NCBI RefSeq assembly: GCF_000429305.1
Contig: NZ_AUBP01000002.1
Location: 450,365-514,364 of the forward strand
Length of the DNA: 64,000 nt
Source of the DNA: Desulfovibrio inopinatus DSM 10711
GTDB lineage: Bacteria; Desulfobacterota; Desulfovibrionia; Desulfovibrionales; Desulfovibrionaceae
Reading direction: 5' to 3'
Of the stretch, positions 63,871 to 64,000 are shown piece by piece (position 1 is the stretch's first letter; each line of letters starts with the position of its first letter). The position numbers and the translations under genes were made by a program. The notes beneath the pieces were generated by a model. It did no database searches and was not told the origin of the DNA. It saw only the letters and a program-made list of their open reading frames with translations.

Positions 63871-64000
63871 ATGAGGGCGAAACCCAAGAAACAGCCGCAG
63901 GGGACTTTTCTCTATCCGGATCTTTTGGACCAGCTCAACCCGAAAGACCCGCTTCTTCAACTGGCCAATAGAATCCCTTGGGAGCGGTTCGAAAAGGAGT
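63871..64000 (+). mobile_element. IS5-type transposase, 5' part (runs off window)
   Basis: The frame from the ATG at 63871 (GGGAG 6 bases upstream) reads MRAKPKKQPQGTFLYPDLL then DQLNPKDPLLQLANRIPWE to the edge, the typical N-terminus (DUF772 region) of IS5/IS1478-group transposases. The DDE domain lies outside. The element's left end should be within about 90 bases upstream, near 63780-63790, but I could not identify its terminal repeat without the right end. Confidence 0.75.

Noticed and set aside
1..64000. CRISPR array, tRNA or rRNA genes, prophage or defence island
   Set aside because: No regularly spaced repeats, no tRNA-like cloverleaf or rRNA sequence, and no phage structural, restriction or toxin-antitoxin genes were recognised on either strand.

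Overview
The window looks like a chromosome segment of a sulfate-reducing deltaproteobacterium of the Desulfovibrionales type. This rests on content, not on a database match: a NuoEFG-less complex I operon with an extra antiporter-like subunit, LutB/LutC-type lactate oxidation genes, a PsrA/PhsA-like molybdopterin oxidoreductase, two TauE/SafE permeases, and many multi-domain histidine kinases and c-di-GMP proteins. The species cannot be fixed from the sequence alone.

Layout. 1-4.1 kb: a truncated REP-type (Y1) transposase at the edge, an FMN-binding YhbP-like protein, an SDR/DUF2867 protein, an MFS transporter and a small orphan. 4.2-6.5 kb: amtB-glnB behind a clear sigma-54 promoter. 6.5-10.6 kb: a degenerate EAL-HDOD protein translationally coupled to a REC-PAS-PAS-kinase-REC-HPt phosphorelay kinase. 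10.6-15.3 kb: lutB-lutC (no lutA) and a stand-alone cytoplasmic molybdopterin oxidoreductase. 16.0-28.7 kb: nuoABCD-HIJK, an extra MrpD/NuoM-like subunit, a small two-TM protein, a NuoL-like subunit, nuoM, nuoN and a 16-Cys ferredoxin-like protein; no nuoE, nuoF or nuoG. 28.8-29.9 kb: TauE/SafE permease and a strong terminator.

30.1-42.8 kb is the most distinctive region. A seven-gene leftward operon encodes a PilZ protein, a STAS protein, two periplasmic TPR proteins, a TPR-plus-outer-membrane-barrel protein, a BcsA-type processive glycosyltransferase lacking its own PilZ domain, and a GH26-type glycanase. A second GH26-type enzyme, a DUF190 protein and a membrane diguanylate cyclase run divergently. 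I read this as a complete synthase-dependent, c-di-GMP-controlled exopolysaccharide machine, possibly making a beta-mannan-like polymer, whose c-di-GMP receptor is a separate polypeptide.

42.9-57 kb: an FG-GAP/VCBS secreted protein, an M48 membrane protease, a ClC antiporter, a second TauE permease, a cardiolipin synthase-like enzyme, and a three-gene two-component operon (NtrB-like kinase with a receiver lacking its phospho-acceptor Asp, NtrC-type sigma-54 activator, SBP3-sensor hybrid kinase). 57-64 kb: metF, an Fe-S U32-like protein, small and orphan genes of lower GC appearance, a WG-repeat protein, and a large unrecognised gene whose 5' end runs into an IS5-type element at the right edge. 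No tRNA, rRNA or CRISPR array was seen.
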